The position numbers and the translations under genes were made by a program. The notes beneath the pieces were generated by a model. That model worked only from the letters and a program-made list of their open reading frames with translations. It was not told the DNA's origin and did not search any database. A stretch of 41,967 nucleotides of DNA, taken from Lachnospiraceae bacterium (lineage in GTDB: Bacteria > Bacillota > Clostridia > Lachnospirales > Lachnospiraceae). This document shows, one piece after another, positions 16,886-25,953 of the stretch (the first letter of the stretch is position 1; every line of letters begins with the position of its first letter). The stretch covers positions 1-41,967 of the forward strand of contig JAQXTA010000054.1 of the NCBI GenBank assembly GCA_029219245.1. Reading direction: 5' to 3'.

Positions 16886-18103
16886 CTATTGTACTTTGCG
16901 GTATCTCTCCATAACCGTTATCAGTCTTTTGGCAGCATCCACTGCTGCTTTATGATCCTGAGAAAAGTTAATTCGGAAACTGTCGGTAAACTGGGGACCA
17001 AATTCCGTTCCCGGTGTAACGGTAACGTCTGCCAGTTCTCTGACAATCTTCGTAAAATCACCAATGGTAACATCTAACTCAGGCAAGGTAACAAACAGAT
17101 AACTTCCACCATCTGAAGGTCTGACCTTTATTCCCGGTACTGCGGTAAAGACAGCAACCAGTTCATCCCGGATTGCCTGGTGTTTTCGGATTCTATCTTC
17201 CATAAAGCCATCCGGCTCTGAAAACCATGTATGGAATACGGCCTGACAATAGCCTGCACAACGCAGTGATACAATGGCCTGAAGCTTCTCCATTCTGGTA
17301 ATAATCTCACCGGAACCAAATGCAACACCAAGACGATAACCGCTCAAGGATTCTGTTTTTGACGGTCCGATAATGGTAATCAGATTATCCGGGATTTCCT
17401 TCTGTGCCCTTAAATGCGTATAAGGGTGATTATCAAAAATCTGTCTGGAATAAAGTTCATCCACCAAAAGAGCTACCTGATACTTCTTTGCCAATTTGGC
17501 AATTGTCACAATTTCATCATAAGAATAGATAACTCCGGTGGGGTTGTTCGGATTGGAAAACAAGAACAACTTCACGCCTTCTTTAAATACCGTTTCCAAG
17601 CGTTCTAAGTCAAGTCCTGCTTCTCCGCGCCTGTCCATATAATCCATCGGTACTGTTACCAGTTCCCCGTCAAAAAATTCAACCAGCTTTCGATTTGCAA
17701 AATAGTCCGGTTCTACGATTGCAACTTTATCACCGGAACCTACCAGAGAACCCATCGCCAAAAACAAAGCTCCCTGTGTACCCGGTGTCATAATAATTTC
17801 GCTTGCTGCATCAATCGGCGCACCGGTAAAAGCAGACAATTTCTGTGCCAGTTCTTCCCGGATGCTCTGTTTTCCGCGATATTCCGTATAGGCCTGTTTT
17901 CCTCCAATCCGGTAGCCTTCCTCAAAAGCCTCGTAGCTTCCGGGCAGCGGAAGGAAAGCATCCACATCTCCATGGGAGAAATCTACCGGAGTTCCCTCCA
18001 GCTTTTCTCCCCGTAGTTCCAATGTTTTCTTTTTCTGTAATCCTTCCTGTCCCGGTGCATTATCTACACCTAACTTTGCAAATTTTTCTGAAATCGTACT
18101 CAT
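16886..18103 (-). CDS. Class I/II PLP-dependent aminotransferase
   Basis: This 405-residue fold-type I aminotransferase has the NPNNPTG motif (184-190), the DELYSRQIF block (Asp215) and the PLP Schiff-base lysine in GPSKTESLSGYR (Lys249). A terminal Arg motif FRINFS binds the substrate carboxylate. I placed the start at the ATG at 18101-18103, which has GGAGG 6 nt upstream; an in-frame ATG four codons earlier lies across that Shine-Dalgarno. It could convert the amino acid released by the carbamoylase to its 2-oxoacid. The substrate is not predictable. Confidence 0.88.
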   Translation of the reverse strand: MSTISEKFAKLGVDNAPGQEGLQKKKTLELRGEKLEGTPVDFSHGDVDAFLPLPGSYEAFEEGYRIGGKQAYTEYRGKQSIREELAQKLSAFTGAPIDAASEIIMTPGTQGALFLAMGSLVGSGDKVAIVEPDYFANRKLVEFFDGELVTVPMDYMDRRGEAGLDLERLETVFKEGVKLFLFSNPNNPTGVIYSYDEIVTIAKLAKKYQVALLVDELYSRQIFDNHPYTHLRAQKEIPDNLITIIGPSKTESLSGYRLGVAFGSGEIITRMEKLQAIVSLRCAGYCQAVFHTWFSEPDGFMEDRIRKHQAIRDELVAVFTAVPGIKVRPSDGGSYLFVTLPELDVTIGDFTKIVRELADVTVTPGTEFGPQFTDSFRINFSQDHKAAVDAAKRLITVMERYRKVQ

Positions 18104-18142
18104 ATTTTCCTCCATTCCGAAGCGATTTTTCAGGGAACCGCC

Positions 18143-19108
18143 TCATTCATATTGAATTCTATTTTCCAAAGGTTCACCCTTTTGATAATGGTCTATATTT
18201 CGCATGATAAGGCTGCCAATAAACCCTTTCCAACTGTCGCCCATCCCGGCTTTATGAGAGGTAAGAAGCAAGTTGGGTGCTTCCCACAGTGGACTGTCAG
18301 GCGGCAGCGGCTCTTGTTCAAATACATCCAATGCTGCTGCCCGTATTTCATGGGCTTCCAATGCATAGAGCAAAGCATCGGTATCTACAATCGGTCCCCT
18401 TGCTATATTGATAAAAATCGCCGACTGTTTCATTTCCCGGAAAGCCTCTTTGGAAATCATATGTCTGGTCGAATCCTTTAGCGGCATGCTTACTACAATA
18501 TAATCACAGGCTTTGTAAAATGCATTTAACGCTTCTTCCCCGCTATACCATTTATCTACATAGGCATTTTCTTTCTTGGAAGGAGCAAATACATTTACCT
18601 GCATTCCAAAAGCTTTTGCTCTCTTTGCGATTTCGGTTCCAATGGAGCCGCAGCCCATAATCCCAAGTGTTTTTCCATAAACATCCTCATAGCAGGTACA
18701 CATCCACTGGTTCTGTCCAAACGTATCCCATTTATGCTCCTGTCTGTCCTGCTCAACCACCCGAAGCTTTCTGGTAAAGAACAGCAGTTTAGCGAAAACA
18801 TCTTCCGCAATGGAAACCGACATAACCCCTCTTGTATTGCAAAGAATCACTTGTTTCTTTCTAAGTTCTTCTATTTCTACCGCATCATAGCCGGCTCCCG
18901 TAATCTGAGCGATCTTTAACGCAGGCAGTTTTTCTAAAAAGGGCTTACGGAAATAAAAAGGCTGCAGGATTGCCATTTCCACTTCCGCCATATCATAACC
19001 TGCAAAGAGATGGTCGCACTCCTCGTTGGTCACAAATCGGATTGCCGGGTAATATTCGTCTTTTATCAGATGACGGTAAAGTGCATTGCAAATGATTTTT
19101 TCAGCCAT
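18143..19108 (-). CDS. D-2-hydroxyacid dehydrogenase family protein
   Basis: This 321-residue NAD-dependent dehydrogenase would reduce a 2-oxoacid to a D-2-hydroxyacid, or the reverse. The Rossmann motif GIMGCGSIG is at 149-157. The catalytic triad is visible as INIARG (Arg237), DVFEQEPLP (Glu266) and SHKAG (His285). Its start is 1 bp after the upstream aminotransferase stop, which suggests close coupling of transamination and reduction. Glyoxylate, hydroxypyruvate and branched or aromatic oxoacid reductases share this fold, so the substrate is open. Confidence 0.88.
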   Translation of the reverse strand: MAEKIICNALYRHLIKDEYYPAIRFVTNEECDHLFAGYDMAEVEMAILQPFYFRKPFLEKLPALKIAQITGAGYDAVEIEELRKKQVILCNTRGVMSVSIAEDVFAKLLFFTRKLRVVEQDRQEHKWDTFGQNQWMCTCYEDVYGKTLGIMGCGSIGTEIAKRAKAFGMQVNVFAPSKKENAYVDKWYSGEEALNAFYKACDYIVVSMPLKDSTRHMISKEAFREMKQSAIFINIARGPIVDTDALLYALEAHEIRAAALDVFEQEPLPPDSPLWEAPNLLLTSHKAGMGDSWKGFIGSLIMRNIDHYQKGEPLENRIQYE

Positions 19109-19109
19109 C

Positions 19110-20417
19110 TTACAGAGCCCCTCTTTCCCTCAATATGTGTTCTATACCGACAAGATTTGCCGCAACACAGAAAAATTCCATGGCAATTTGTAAATCTTCC
19201 ATCGGCGGATAAGTCGGTGCCAGACGGATGTTTGTATCATTCGGGTCCTTAAAATACGGATATGTGGATGCCACGATTGCTACCTTGACACCATCTTCTT
19301 CCAATCTCGTCACAATTTCCTTTGCCGTTCCTTGATAGGTGTCTACTGTAATAAAATATCCACCATCCGGCTTTACCCAGGTATATAAGTCACTGTAACG
19401 AAGTCCTTCCCGTAAAATATTGTCAACCAGATCAAAACGGGGTTTCAAAATCTTAGCAACCTCTTTCATATGGGCTATAATGTTTTCCGGGCTTTTCAGA
19501 TACTTTACATGCCGCAGCTGATTCAGCTTATCATGACTGAATATCTGCAGCCTCAGAAGATTTTTGGTTTCCCGTATCATCTCATCGCCCGATGCCATCA
19601 TACAAACGCCGGAACCGGGGAATGTAATTTTAGCTGTTGAGAAGAAATAAAGAATCCTATCTTCTTTTCCATATGGTTTTGCAGCTTCAAAAATATCTTT
19701 AATAATGTTCTCCTTATAAATATGATGAACGGCATAGGCATTGTCCCAGAAAATCACAAAATCTCTGGCTGCCGTATCCAGTTTTGCAAGACGCTCCACC
19801 GTTTCATCGCTGTATACCGTACCGGTAGGATTGGAATACTGCGGTACACACCAGATTCCTTTTATCGTCGGATCATCCTTTACAAGAGACTCAATCACGT
19901 CCATATCCGGTCCAGTTTCCAGCATCGGAATGTTTATCATCTCAAAATCCAGTGCTTCCGTCAGGTTGAAATGGCAGTCATAACCGGGAACCGGACAAAG
20001 CCACTTCAATTTCTTTCCTTCTGCGGCCAGTTCAAACGCCTGCTTGCTCCATGGTTTTTCTCCCAACATACCCCAATTATAGATACGGAGCATCTGGTCG
20101 TACATCAGGTTTAAGCTGGATTCTCCTCCTAAAATAATTCGTTCTTCCGGAATATGTAACAAATCGGAAAATAACTTAATACATTCCGGCAGGCCATAGA
20201 TAACACCATATTGCCTGCAATCCGTTCCGTCCTCGGCATAGCAGTTATCCTCATCCAGAATATGAAATATCCGGTTATTTAAATCCAACTGCTCCTTACA
20301 GGGAAGCCCTCTGCTGATATTTAAGTGCAGATTTTTGGCTTTATATTTTTCATACATTTCCTCCAACTGCGCCAAATCTTTCTTTAACTGTTCATTCGAT
20401 GCTTCTTTTGCCTTCAT
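19110..20417 (-). CDS. Aminotransferase class I, subgroup Ic (AspT / alanine-glyoxylate type)
   Basis: This 435-residue aminotransferase belongs to the less common MocR-like/AspT branch. This shows in the N-terminal coiled segment, the LNISRGLPCKEQLDL motif, GESSLNLMYDQ, VPQYSNPTGTVYS and the PLP lysine in FFSTAKITFPGSG (Lys263). Members of this branch act as aspartate aminotransferases, and Pfam labels the family alanine-glyoxylate aminotransferase. It is the first gene of the eight-gene minus-strand run and has a consensus promoter and a hairpin-containing leader. It could accept an amino group from the pathway product or feed aspartate to the dehydrogenase downstream. Confidence 0.86.
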   Translation of the reverse strand: MKAKEASNEQLKKDLAQLEEMYEKYKAKNLHLNISRGLPCKEQLDLNNRIFHILDEDNCYAEDGTDCRQYGVIYGLPECIKLFSDLLHIPEERIILGGESSLNLMYDQMLRIYNWGMLGEKPWSKQAFELAAEGKKLKWLCPVPGYDCHFNLTEALDFEMINIPMLETGPDMDVIESLVKDDPTIKGIWCVPQYSNPTGTVYSDETVERLAKLDTAARDFVIFWDNAYAVHHIYKENIIKDIFEAAKPYGKEDRILYFFSTAKITFPGSGVCMMASGDEMIRETKNLLRLQIFSHDKLNQLRHVKYLKSPENIIAHMKEVAKILKPRFDLVDNILREGLRYSDLYTWVKPDGGYFITVDTYQGTAKEIVTRLEEDGVKVAIVASTYPYFKDPNDTNIRLAPTYPPMEDLQIAMEFFCVAANLVGIEHILRERGAL

Positions 20418-20461
20418 GCCTATTCGCTTCTTTCTGTTTTTTATTATCGTCGTGATAAACG

Positions 20462-20490
20462 AAAAAAAGACTTATGATTCCTCATAAGCC
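20462..20490 (-). terminator. Leader terminator/attenuator of the eight-gene operon
   Basis: On the minus strand GGCTTATGA and TCATAAGTC form a 9-bp stem with one G-U pair and a GGAA loop, followed by seven or more T. It lies between the promoter (20546-20573) and the start codon at 20417, so it ends transcripts before the gene unless antitermination occurs. An upstream ATAAG segment (within a TTCTTAT/ATAAGAA hairpin) could pair with its CTTAT arm as an alternative structure. Confidence 0.65.
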
Positions 20491-20529
20491 TCTTTGCTTT
20501 TCACTTTCTTATTAAATAAGAATTCTTTA

Positions 20530-20558
20530 TTGATTTATGATACTAATTATACTATAGT
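20530..20558 (+). promoter_or_regulatory. SigA-type promoter of the MBL hydrolase gene
   Basis: TTGATT (20530-20535) and TATAGT (20553-20558) are separated by 17 bp, about 75 nt before the ATG at 20632. It interleaves with the divergent promoter at 20546-20573. Confidence 0.6.
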
Positions 20559-20573
20559 AAGAAATATAGTCAA
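20546..20573 (-). promoter_or_regulatory. SigA-type promoter of the eight-gene operon
   Basis: On the minus strand TTGACT (20568-20573) and TATAAT (20546-20551) are separated by 16 bp. The leader is about 120 nt and contains the terminator at 20462-20490. A 10-bp palindrome TACTATAGTA (20550-20559) lies within the overlap with the opposing promoter. Confidence 0.75.
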
Positions 20574-20631
20574 GTAATTTTCACATAAAAATAATTTTAT
20601 TTCAAAAAATTAACAAAAAGAAAGGAAAAAA

Positions 20632-21486
20632 ATGAAAAAGATACCATGTCCGTTACCCGCAGATGATTTCAAATCACACTTTTCCGTTTTTCCCTGGGAG
20701 CATTATGTGAAAGCTTTCCATATGATTGGCAATGTTTATTATATCGGTGATGATTTTGCTGCTTCTCTTCTTTTTGCAACCTCAGAAGGATTGCTGCTGA
20801 TTGATACCGGAATGCCGCAGTGTACTCCATTTCTTCTTCATAATATCTATCAGCTTGGCTTCCAGCCCTCCGATATCAAAAAAATACTACACACGCATGC
20901 TCATTTTGATCATACCGGAGCTACCATGTGTCTGAAAAAGCTGAGTGATGCAAAACTGTATATGTCTGAAATCGATGTAAAAATGTATTTTGAACATCCG
21001 GAACTGACTACTTTAGGTCATGTAGAAATGGGATGGCCTCTGACACAAATTGATACAGAACTAAAAGACGGCGACATTGTATCCCTCGGTGAAACCTCTG
21101 TGCAATGTCTTGTCACGCCCGGTCATACAGATGGTGCTCTTTCTTTTCTTGTAAATATAGAAGAAAACGGGCAAACCTATAAGGCTGCCCTTTTCGGAGG
21201 TGCCGGTCTAAATACGTTAACCACTGAATATCTGATGACCAACTTCGGCAGTTTGGAAAATCGCCAGAAATATCTGGCCTCCCTGAACCGGTTGGAGGCA
21301 TTGGAAGATATTTCGATTACCCTTTCCAACCACCCTGCCATGAACAATACTTTTGAAAAACAGAAAAAAAAGGCATTTTCCTCAGAAAATCCCTTTCTTG
21401 ATCCCAGTGAATGGAAACTGTTTATTCAAAATATGCGGAATCAGTTTCATAAAATGATTGAGAACGAAAAAAAGCTGATTATATAA
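20632..21486 (+). CDS. MBL-fold metallo-hydrolase, class B3 beta-lactamase-like
   Basis: This 284-residue protein has the metallo-beta-lactamase fold with the zinc motif HTHAHFDH (His89, His91, Asp93, His94), a further His165 in TPGHTDGA, and a late SNHP. The spacing resembles subclass B3 and related N-acyl or lactone hydrolases. No signal peptide is visible, so an antibiotic-degrading role is unlikely; a cytosolic hydrolase for a cyclic amide or ester fits the island better. Its last codons overlap the convergent IclR gene by 8 bp. AAAGGA precedes the start. Confidence 0.85.
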   Translation: MKKIPCPLPADDFKSHFSVFPWEHYVKAFHMIGNVYYIGDDFAASLLFATSEGLLLIDTGMPQCTPFLLHNIYQLGFQPSDIKKILHTHAHFDHTGATMCLKKLSDAKLYMSEIDVKMYFEHPELTTLGHVEMGWPLTQIDTELKDGDIVSLGETSVQCLVTPGHTDGALSFLVNIEENGQTYKAALFGGAGLNTLTTEYLMTNFGSLENRQKYLASLNRLEALEDISITLSNHPAMNNTFEKQKKKAFSSENPFLDPSEWKLFIQNMRNQFHKMIENEKKLII

Positions 21487-22216
21487 CCAGACAGGAAGTG
21501 ATTTTCTGGCTGGCTTCCAAAAGTGCCGGAATCATCTTCTTTTCAATTTTTTCTTCCTGAATCCGATATTCCGGACCTATAACAGAAAGACTTGCATAAA
21601 CACGCCCTCTGGAATTGTAAACCGGAACGGCAATTCCGAGAGTTCCTTCATCATATTCACACCGTGAAATCGCATAACCTTTTTCTCTGGTAAATGCCAG
21701 CCTTTCCTCTAACAAAGATTTCTCCTCCGGATTTTCCAGATTCTGATAGGTCAGATTGATTATTTTATCATTTTCGAAAGCAAGAATCGCTCTGCCGGAA
21801 GCTCCGATATGAATCGGCATCAGACGTTTTTCATCCGCCACAAATCGGATTCGCTCTTTACAGGGTACGCTTTTTAAACAGGTAGAATACAAACCGCTTC
21901 GAATGGAAATCATTGTTGTCTCTGCTACTGCTTCCGTTAATTCTTCCATAATCGGAAGCGCTACGATGCTAAGCTGCCTATCCATTTTCTCATAGGTGTC
22001 TCTCGCCAGATTTAATACACTGTATCCCAAGGCATAACTGCCATGTCCGGCTTTTTCAATAAAACCTCTGTCCTCCAGATTATTAAGCAGTCGATACGTT
22101 GTGCTTTCCGGAGTATCCAGCTGTTTTGAAATCTGCTTTACCGACATATTCTCTTCGCTACCGCCTAATAAATTCAAGATATCCAACGCTTTCAGTAATG
22201 TTTGTAATTCCGCCAA
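21479..22216 (-). CDS. IclR family transcriptional regulator
   Basis: This 245-residue protein has an N-terminal winged helix (about 5-65, with VKQISKQLDTPESTTYRLLNNL-type helices) and a C-terminal IclR effector domain (about 75-240, with IGASGRAILAF and YAISRCEYDEGTLGIAVPV). IclR proteins respond to small acids and control catabolic operons. The start is a TTG at 22214-22216, chosen because GAGAGG lies 6 nt upstream and no better ATG exists. It is central to the island and has its own promoter, so it is the most likely local regulator. Confidence 0.9.
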   Translation of the reverse strand: MAELQTLLKALDILNLLGGSEENMSVKQISKQLDTPESTTYRLLNNLEDRGFIEKAGHGSYALGYSVLNLARDTYEKMDRQLSIVALPIMEELTEAVAETTMISIRSGLYSTCLKSVPCKERIRFVADEKRLMPIHIGASGRAILAFENDKIINLTYQNLENPEEKSLLEERLAFTREKGYAISRCEYDEGTLGIAVPVYNSRGRVYASLSVIGPEYRIQEEKIEKKMIPALLEASQKITSCLVI

Positions 22217-22283
22217 TTTTTCCTCTCATTTTTCATCTTTTACAAAGTTGAAAAATTCTCCTTTTCTAAGAAACTATAAACAA

Positions 22284-22312
22284 ATTTTACTTCCAACTGA
22301 TAAAATTGTCAA
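22284..22312 (-). promoter_or_regulatory. SigA-type promoter of the iclR-type gene
   Basis: On the minus strand TTGACA (22307-22312) and TAAAAT (22284-22289) are separated by 17 bp, about 60 nt before the TTG start. No long hairpin is visible in this leader. Confidence 0.75.
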
Positions 22313-22343
22313 TCTCGCTATAAAATGAAGTCATTCCAAAAAA

Positions 22344-22976
22344 TCAGTTTTCTTTGTAATTTTTATACTTTACAAGACCTGCTGCCATAAACAAAGCGCA
22401 TGCCAGTCCATCTATGACAGGAATTCCCAATTTTTTTTCCAATGGTTTATCTGCTAAAACATAGTTTGCACAGCCAAGTACGATACAGTCCACGTTCCAA
22501 TCTTCTTTTGCTTCCTCAGCCGCCTTCATAATATCTTCTATTTCATTACTTTTGGCTATTTTACAACCCACAAATAAGTCATTGCAATGATATTTCCTTG
22601 CCAGGGCGACTTTGCCTGAATAGGAATTACGCGATGGCGATACGACTGCAAACGTATTGCCTAACATAGAGGCAATCTTCATGGATGCCTGCGCAATCCC
22701 GACTACCGGTTTTGTAGTTACTTTCTTTAACAGATCCAGATTCGGGTCTCCATGACAGGCAGTAATGAATGCATCATACTCCTCCCCGTTTCTTACAAGC
22801 TCTACCATCTCGGGTGCCGCGAGGAAATCATCATAGGCACCTCCGACCAGCTTTGGAGTTGCCGTTACATGCGTAACATCCACTTCAAATTCACCCTTTG
22901 CAATCACTTCCGCCTTTTGCTTCATGATTTCATCGGTATGTTCATCACTATTTGGATTGATAACAAGAATTTTCAT
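22344..22976 (-). CDS. Hydantoin/allantoin racemase (Asp/Glu racemase family)
   Basis: This 210-residue cofactor-independent racemase has the two catalytic cysteines of the HyuE/HpxA group, Cys74 in TACHGDPNLD and Cys169 in VLGCANY. It starts with the family motif ILVINPNS. Characterised members racemise 5-substituted hydantoins or allantoin. It is the last gene of the ABC ATPase-permease-racemase unit, 18 bp after the permease, tying substrate uptake to racemisation. Aspartate, glutamate or maleate-acting relatives exist, but the GDPxLD context after the first Cys favours the hydantoin group. Confidence 0.85.
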   Translation of the reverse strand: MKILVINPNSDEHTDEIMKQKAEVIAKGEFEVDVTHVTATPKLVGGAYDDFLAAPEMVELVRNGEEYDAFITACHGDPNLDLLKKVTTKPVVGIAQASMKIASMLGNTFAVVSPSRNSYSGKVALARKYHCNDLFVGCKIAKSNEIEDIMKAAEEAKEDWNVDCIVLGCANYVLADKPLEKKLGIPVIDGLACALFMAAGLVKYKNYKEN

Positions 22977-22994
22977 ACTCTTTGCTCCTTCTTT

Positions 22995-23693
22995 CTATCG
23001 CTTTCTGCTCTTGGTTGCATTTCTCTCATACAATTTCACCAGATTAGACAGTACATAGGTTAAAATGAAGTAAATACCGCCGGCAATAATAAAAGGGGAA
23101 AACGGCCGGTAACTCTGTCCACGAATCAGGTTGGATACATACATCAAGTCCGCAAGTCCAATAATCGTAACATTGGAGGATGTTTTAATCATGTTTACAA
23201 AATCATTGCCAAGAGAAGGTATGATATTGATGACAGCCTGTGGAAGCACTACCTTCCACATCGTTCCAAAGCTGTTCATTCCAAGTGAAAGAGAAGCTTC
23301 TGTCTGCCCATAATCAATGGATTGGATACCACCTCTTACAATTTCACAAATCTGTGCTGCTGCATTCAGTCCAAGACCAATTACCGCCGCTATCAGACGA
23401 TCCGAAGTACAGGCACCGTCAAACATATTAAATCTTGGATAGTTAATGCCTACTACGGATGCTCCGTAATATGCAATACAGAGCTGAATCATAACCGGCG
23501 TACCACGAATAATCTCTACATAGGCACCGGCAATAACATTGAATACCTTTATCTTACATATTTTCATAATTGCCAGAATAATTCCAAGCACCATTCCGAA
23601 AACAATTGCTAGTAAAGAAATCGTCATGGTAATTTCAACACCTGATATAATTAAAGTTCTATATTTTCCAATTAGTTCAAATACCTTTTCCAT
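22995..23693 (-). CDS. Polar amino acid ABC transporter, permease (HisM/GlnP family)
   Basis: This 232-residue integral membrane protein has about five transmembrane helices. It carries the EAA-type cytoplasmic loop around EASLSLGMNSFGTMWKVVLPQA, which contacts the ATPase. The RGTPVMIQL motif after helix 2 is diagnostic of polar amino acid permeases. The start ATG at 23691-23693 has GGAGG 8 nt upstream; the longer frame to 23762 overlaps the ATPase gene and is not needed. Only one permease gene is present, so the channel is probably a homodimer. Confidence 0.9.
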   Translation of the reverse strand: MEKVFELIGKYRTLIISGVEITMTISLLAIVFGMVLGIILAIMKICKIKVFNVIAGAYVEIIRGTPVMIQLCIAYYGASVVGINYPRFNMFDGACTSDRLIAAVIGLGLNAAAQICEIVRGGIQSIDYGQTEASLSLGMNSFGTMWKVVLPQAVINIIPSLGNDFVNMIKTSSNVTIIGLADLMYVSNLIRGQSYRPFSPFIIAGGIYFILTYVLSNLVKLYERNATKSRKR

Positions 23694-23716
23694 CCGTTTG
23701 TCCTCCTTCTTATCCC

Positions 23717-24532
23717 TTACAGTACACTTCTTAAAAATGCTCTGACTCTTTCGTTCTGGCATTCATCAAACATCCACTGTGGTGTTCCGTCTGCAACGAT
23801 TCCTCCACCATCCATAAAAACAACCCGGTCTGCAACCTCTCTTGCAAAACCCATCTCATGAGTCACAATAATCATTGTCATGCCAGACCTTGCCATATCC
23901 TTCATAACTTCCAATACTTCTCCTACCATCTCAGGATCCAGTGCAGAAGTTGGTTCATCAAAAAGCATCACATCCGGATGCATCGCCAGAGCTCTGGCAA
24001 TTGCAATTCTCTGTTTCTGACCACCCGAAAGTCTGGTCGGATATTCATCCTTCTTATCAATCAGGCCAACACGTTCCAGAAGCTGCTCACCTTCCTTTAC
24101 AGCTTCCTCTTTGGAGACTTTTTTGACATTCATCGGTGCCATGATAATGTTTTCCATGACCGTCATATGCGGAAACAGATTAAAATGCTGGAATACCATT
24201 CCCACACGCTCCCGTAATTCTGCAACAGAAGCATCTTTTCTGGAACTTGCTACTCCTTTATAGTAAATTTCACCTCGATTTGGAATTTCCAGTTTATTGA
24301 TACACCGTAACATCGTACTCTTTCCGGAACCGGATGGTCCGATGATAACAACAACCTGTCCCTTTGGTACATACAGATCCACATTTCTCAAAACTTCCAA
24401 ATCCTTAAAAGATTTACAGATTTTATCTGCTGCAATAATACAGTCCTCAATCGGATTAAATCCTGCATCGGTTTCCTTCTTTGGCATAAAATTTGTATCA
24501 GCTTCTTTGATTGCCTTTTTTCCACCAAACAT
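23717..24532 (-). CDS. Polar amino acid ABC transporter, ATP-binding protein (GlnQ/HisP family)
   Basis: This 271-residue ATPase has Walker [10 protein letters not shown], a Q-loop in [13 protein letters not shown], signature LSGGQKQR, Walker [15 protein letters not shown] and the switch His in VTHEMGFA. It has about 30 extra N-terminal residues before the ABC domain. I chose ATG at 24530-24532, with GAGGAG 8 nt upstream, over a GTG three codons earlier. It pairs with the permease downstream and the binding protein at 25954-26925. Confidence 0.93.
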   Translation of the reverse strand: MFGGKKAIKEADTNFMPKKETDAGFNPIEDCIIAADKICKSFKDLEVLRNVDLYVPKGQVVVIIGPSGSGKSTMLRCINKLEIPNRGEIYYKGVASSRKDASVAELRERVGMVFQHFNLFPHMTVMENIIMAPMNVKKVSKEEAVKEGEQLLERVGLIDKKDEYPTRLSGGQKQRIAIARALAMHPDVMLFDEPTSALDPEMVGEVLEVMKDMARSGMTMIIVTHEMGFAREVADRVVFMDGGGIVADGTPQWMFDECQNERVRAFLRSVL

Positions 24533-24590
24533 ACTATCCACTCCTCTTCTCTTGCATGATCCCTTTTGGAATTATTTCTGATTACATCAA

Positions 24591-24624
24591 AAGAGGTCAG
24601 AACCTCAATTGGTTCTGACCTCTT
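24591..24624 (-). terminator. Leader hairpin/possible terminator before the ABC ATPase gene
   Basis: On the minus strand a perfect 14-bp stem, with AAGAGGTCAGAACC as one arm, encloses a 6-nt loop and ends in TTTT before GATG. The T-run is short, so it could be a weak terminator or a 5' mRNA stabiliser. It lies just downstream of the promoter at 24647-24675. Confidence 0.6.
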
Positions 24625-24646
24625 CGTCAAAATTGATTATAAAGAT

Positions 24647-24675
24647 ATTATGATTCAAAAATTCTCAAATGTCAA
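24647..24675 (-). promoter_or_regulatory. SigA-type promoter of the ABC ATPase-permease-racemase unit
   Basis: On the minus strand TTGACA (24670-24675) and CATAAT (24647-24652) are separated by 17 bp, downstream of the M20 gene stop. It allows separate expression from the binding protein unit. Confidence 0.75.
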
Positions 24676-24711
24676 TAAGAATTTGAATAAAATTATCTTA
24701 TTTTGATAAAT

Positions 24712-25878
24712 TTATTCTTCTTCAAGTAAAATACGAAGAAATGCTTCCATTCCGGTAGCAAGGGCTCTGTCGTCTGCCAGAAAATGCGTACTGTGTGGCG
24801 GAATAACAGGAGCTTCCTGTGAAGAACGTACTCCAAGATGGAAAAATGCACCTTTGGTTTTATAAAGATAATAAGAAAAGTCCTCCGAACCAAGTTCCGG
24901 CTCCATCACGTTGAGTGTGGCATAATGCATTTTTTGCAAGGCACGTTCCGCAGTTTCTGCGGAAGTATCCTCATTTATAAGCGGTGCATAACCATCTTCA
25001 AATTCGATTTCTGTCTTACAACCATAGCCTGCGCAGACACCTTCTACAATTTCCCGAATTCTTTGCAATGCCATTCTCCCCAACTCTTCGGAATAGGAAC
25101 GAATCTGTCCTTCCAAATCCACATAATCCGGAATAATATTTCCTTTGGTCCCGCCATGTATCATACAGGTACTGACCACAAGCGTTTCACTGGGATGTGC
25201 ATTTCTGCTGACAATGGTCTGTAATGCCATAACAACTGCGCTTGCTGCTACAACAGGATCCACCGTATTCGATGGGTTCGAACCATGTCCTCCTTTTCCT
25301 TTTACCCGAATCCTGTAAACATAGGAACCGGACATAATGGCTCCCTTGCGAATCGAAACTTCCTGATAGGTTCGAAAGGGGGTTACATGCAATCCATAAA
25401 TGACATCTACATCATCCAAAAAACCCTCTGCAATCAATTTTCTGGAACCACCTGGAAATAATTCTTCTGCCGGTTGAAAGATAAATTTCACTTTTCCCTT
25501 TACTAACTCCTTGTGCAAGGAAAGAATATGTGCAAATCCTAACATATTTGCCGTATGCATATCATGCCCGCACGCATGCATAATATTTTTTTCCACCGAC
25601 CGGAAAGGCACATTTGTTTCTTCCTGCATGGGAAGTGCATCTATATCACATCGGAAGGCAATTGTTTTACCCGGTTCTTCTCCTTCGATAAAAGCCACCA
25701 GACCGGTTCCTGATGCAAGGCGTTCATAAGAAATTCCCCACTCCTTCATAAAACCTTCAATATATTCGGTTGTCTTATATTCCTGATAAGAAAGTTCCGG
25801 ATGTCTATGTATATAGTGCCTTCTTTCAACAGCCGCTTCATATTCCGCTTCCACATATTGTACAATTCTATCTTCCAT
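24712..25878 (-). CDS. M20D family amidohydrolase (hippurate hydrolase/aminoacylase type)
   Basis: This 388-residue metal amidohydrolase removes acyl groups from N-acyl amino acids in characterised relatives (HipO, ILR1, AbgA). It shows HRHPELSYQEY (25-35), CDIDALPMQE, MHACGHDMHTA with Cys103 and His105, QPAEELFPGG (Glu138/139) and GLHVTPF (His164). The start ATG at 25876-25878 has GGAG 6 nt upstream; the upstream open frame is only a translated hairpin. It follows the binding protein gene by 75 bp, so imported ligands may be deacylated by it. Confidence 0.88.
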   Translation of the reverse strand: MEDRIVQYVEAEYEAAVERRHYIHRHPELSYQEYKTTEYIEGFMKEWGISYERLASGTGLVAFIEGEEPGKTIAFRCDIDALPMQEETNVPFRSVEKNIMHACGHDMHTANMLGFAHILSLHKELVKGKVKFIFQPAEELFPGGSRKLIAEGFLDDVDVIYGLHVTPFRTYQEVSIRKGAIMSGSYVYRIRVKGKGGHGSNPSNTVDPVVAASAVVMALQTIVSRNAHPSETLVVSTCMIHGGTKGNIIPDYVDLEGQIRSYSEELGRMALQRIREIVEGVCAGYGCKTEIEFEDGYAPLINEDTSAETAERALQKMHYATLNVMEPELGSEDFSYYLYKTKGAFFHLGVRSSQEAPVIPPHSTHFLADDRALATGMEAFLRILLEEE

Positions 25879-25896
25879 TTCTGTCTCCTTTATGCA

Positions 25897-25932
25897 GAAA
25901 TGCTGCGTAGCAGATAAACTACACAGCATTTC
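25897..25932 (-). other. Intercistronic hairpin between binding protein and M20 genes
   Basis: Arms of 15 nt with two G-U pairs enclose a 6-nt AT-rich loop. No T-run follows, so it is not a standard terminator. It ends just before the Shine-Dalgarno of the M20 gene. Such hairpins often protect the upstream binding protein message from 3' exonucleases and set a higher binding-protein level. Confidence 0.6.
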
Positions 25933-25953
25933 CAAAAGATATTTTTCAATCTG

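Noticed and set aside
20632..21486. Antibiotic-resistance metallo-beta-lactamase
   Set aside because: The zinc motif is B3-like but there is no export signal and the context is catabolic, so a resistance role is not supported.
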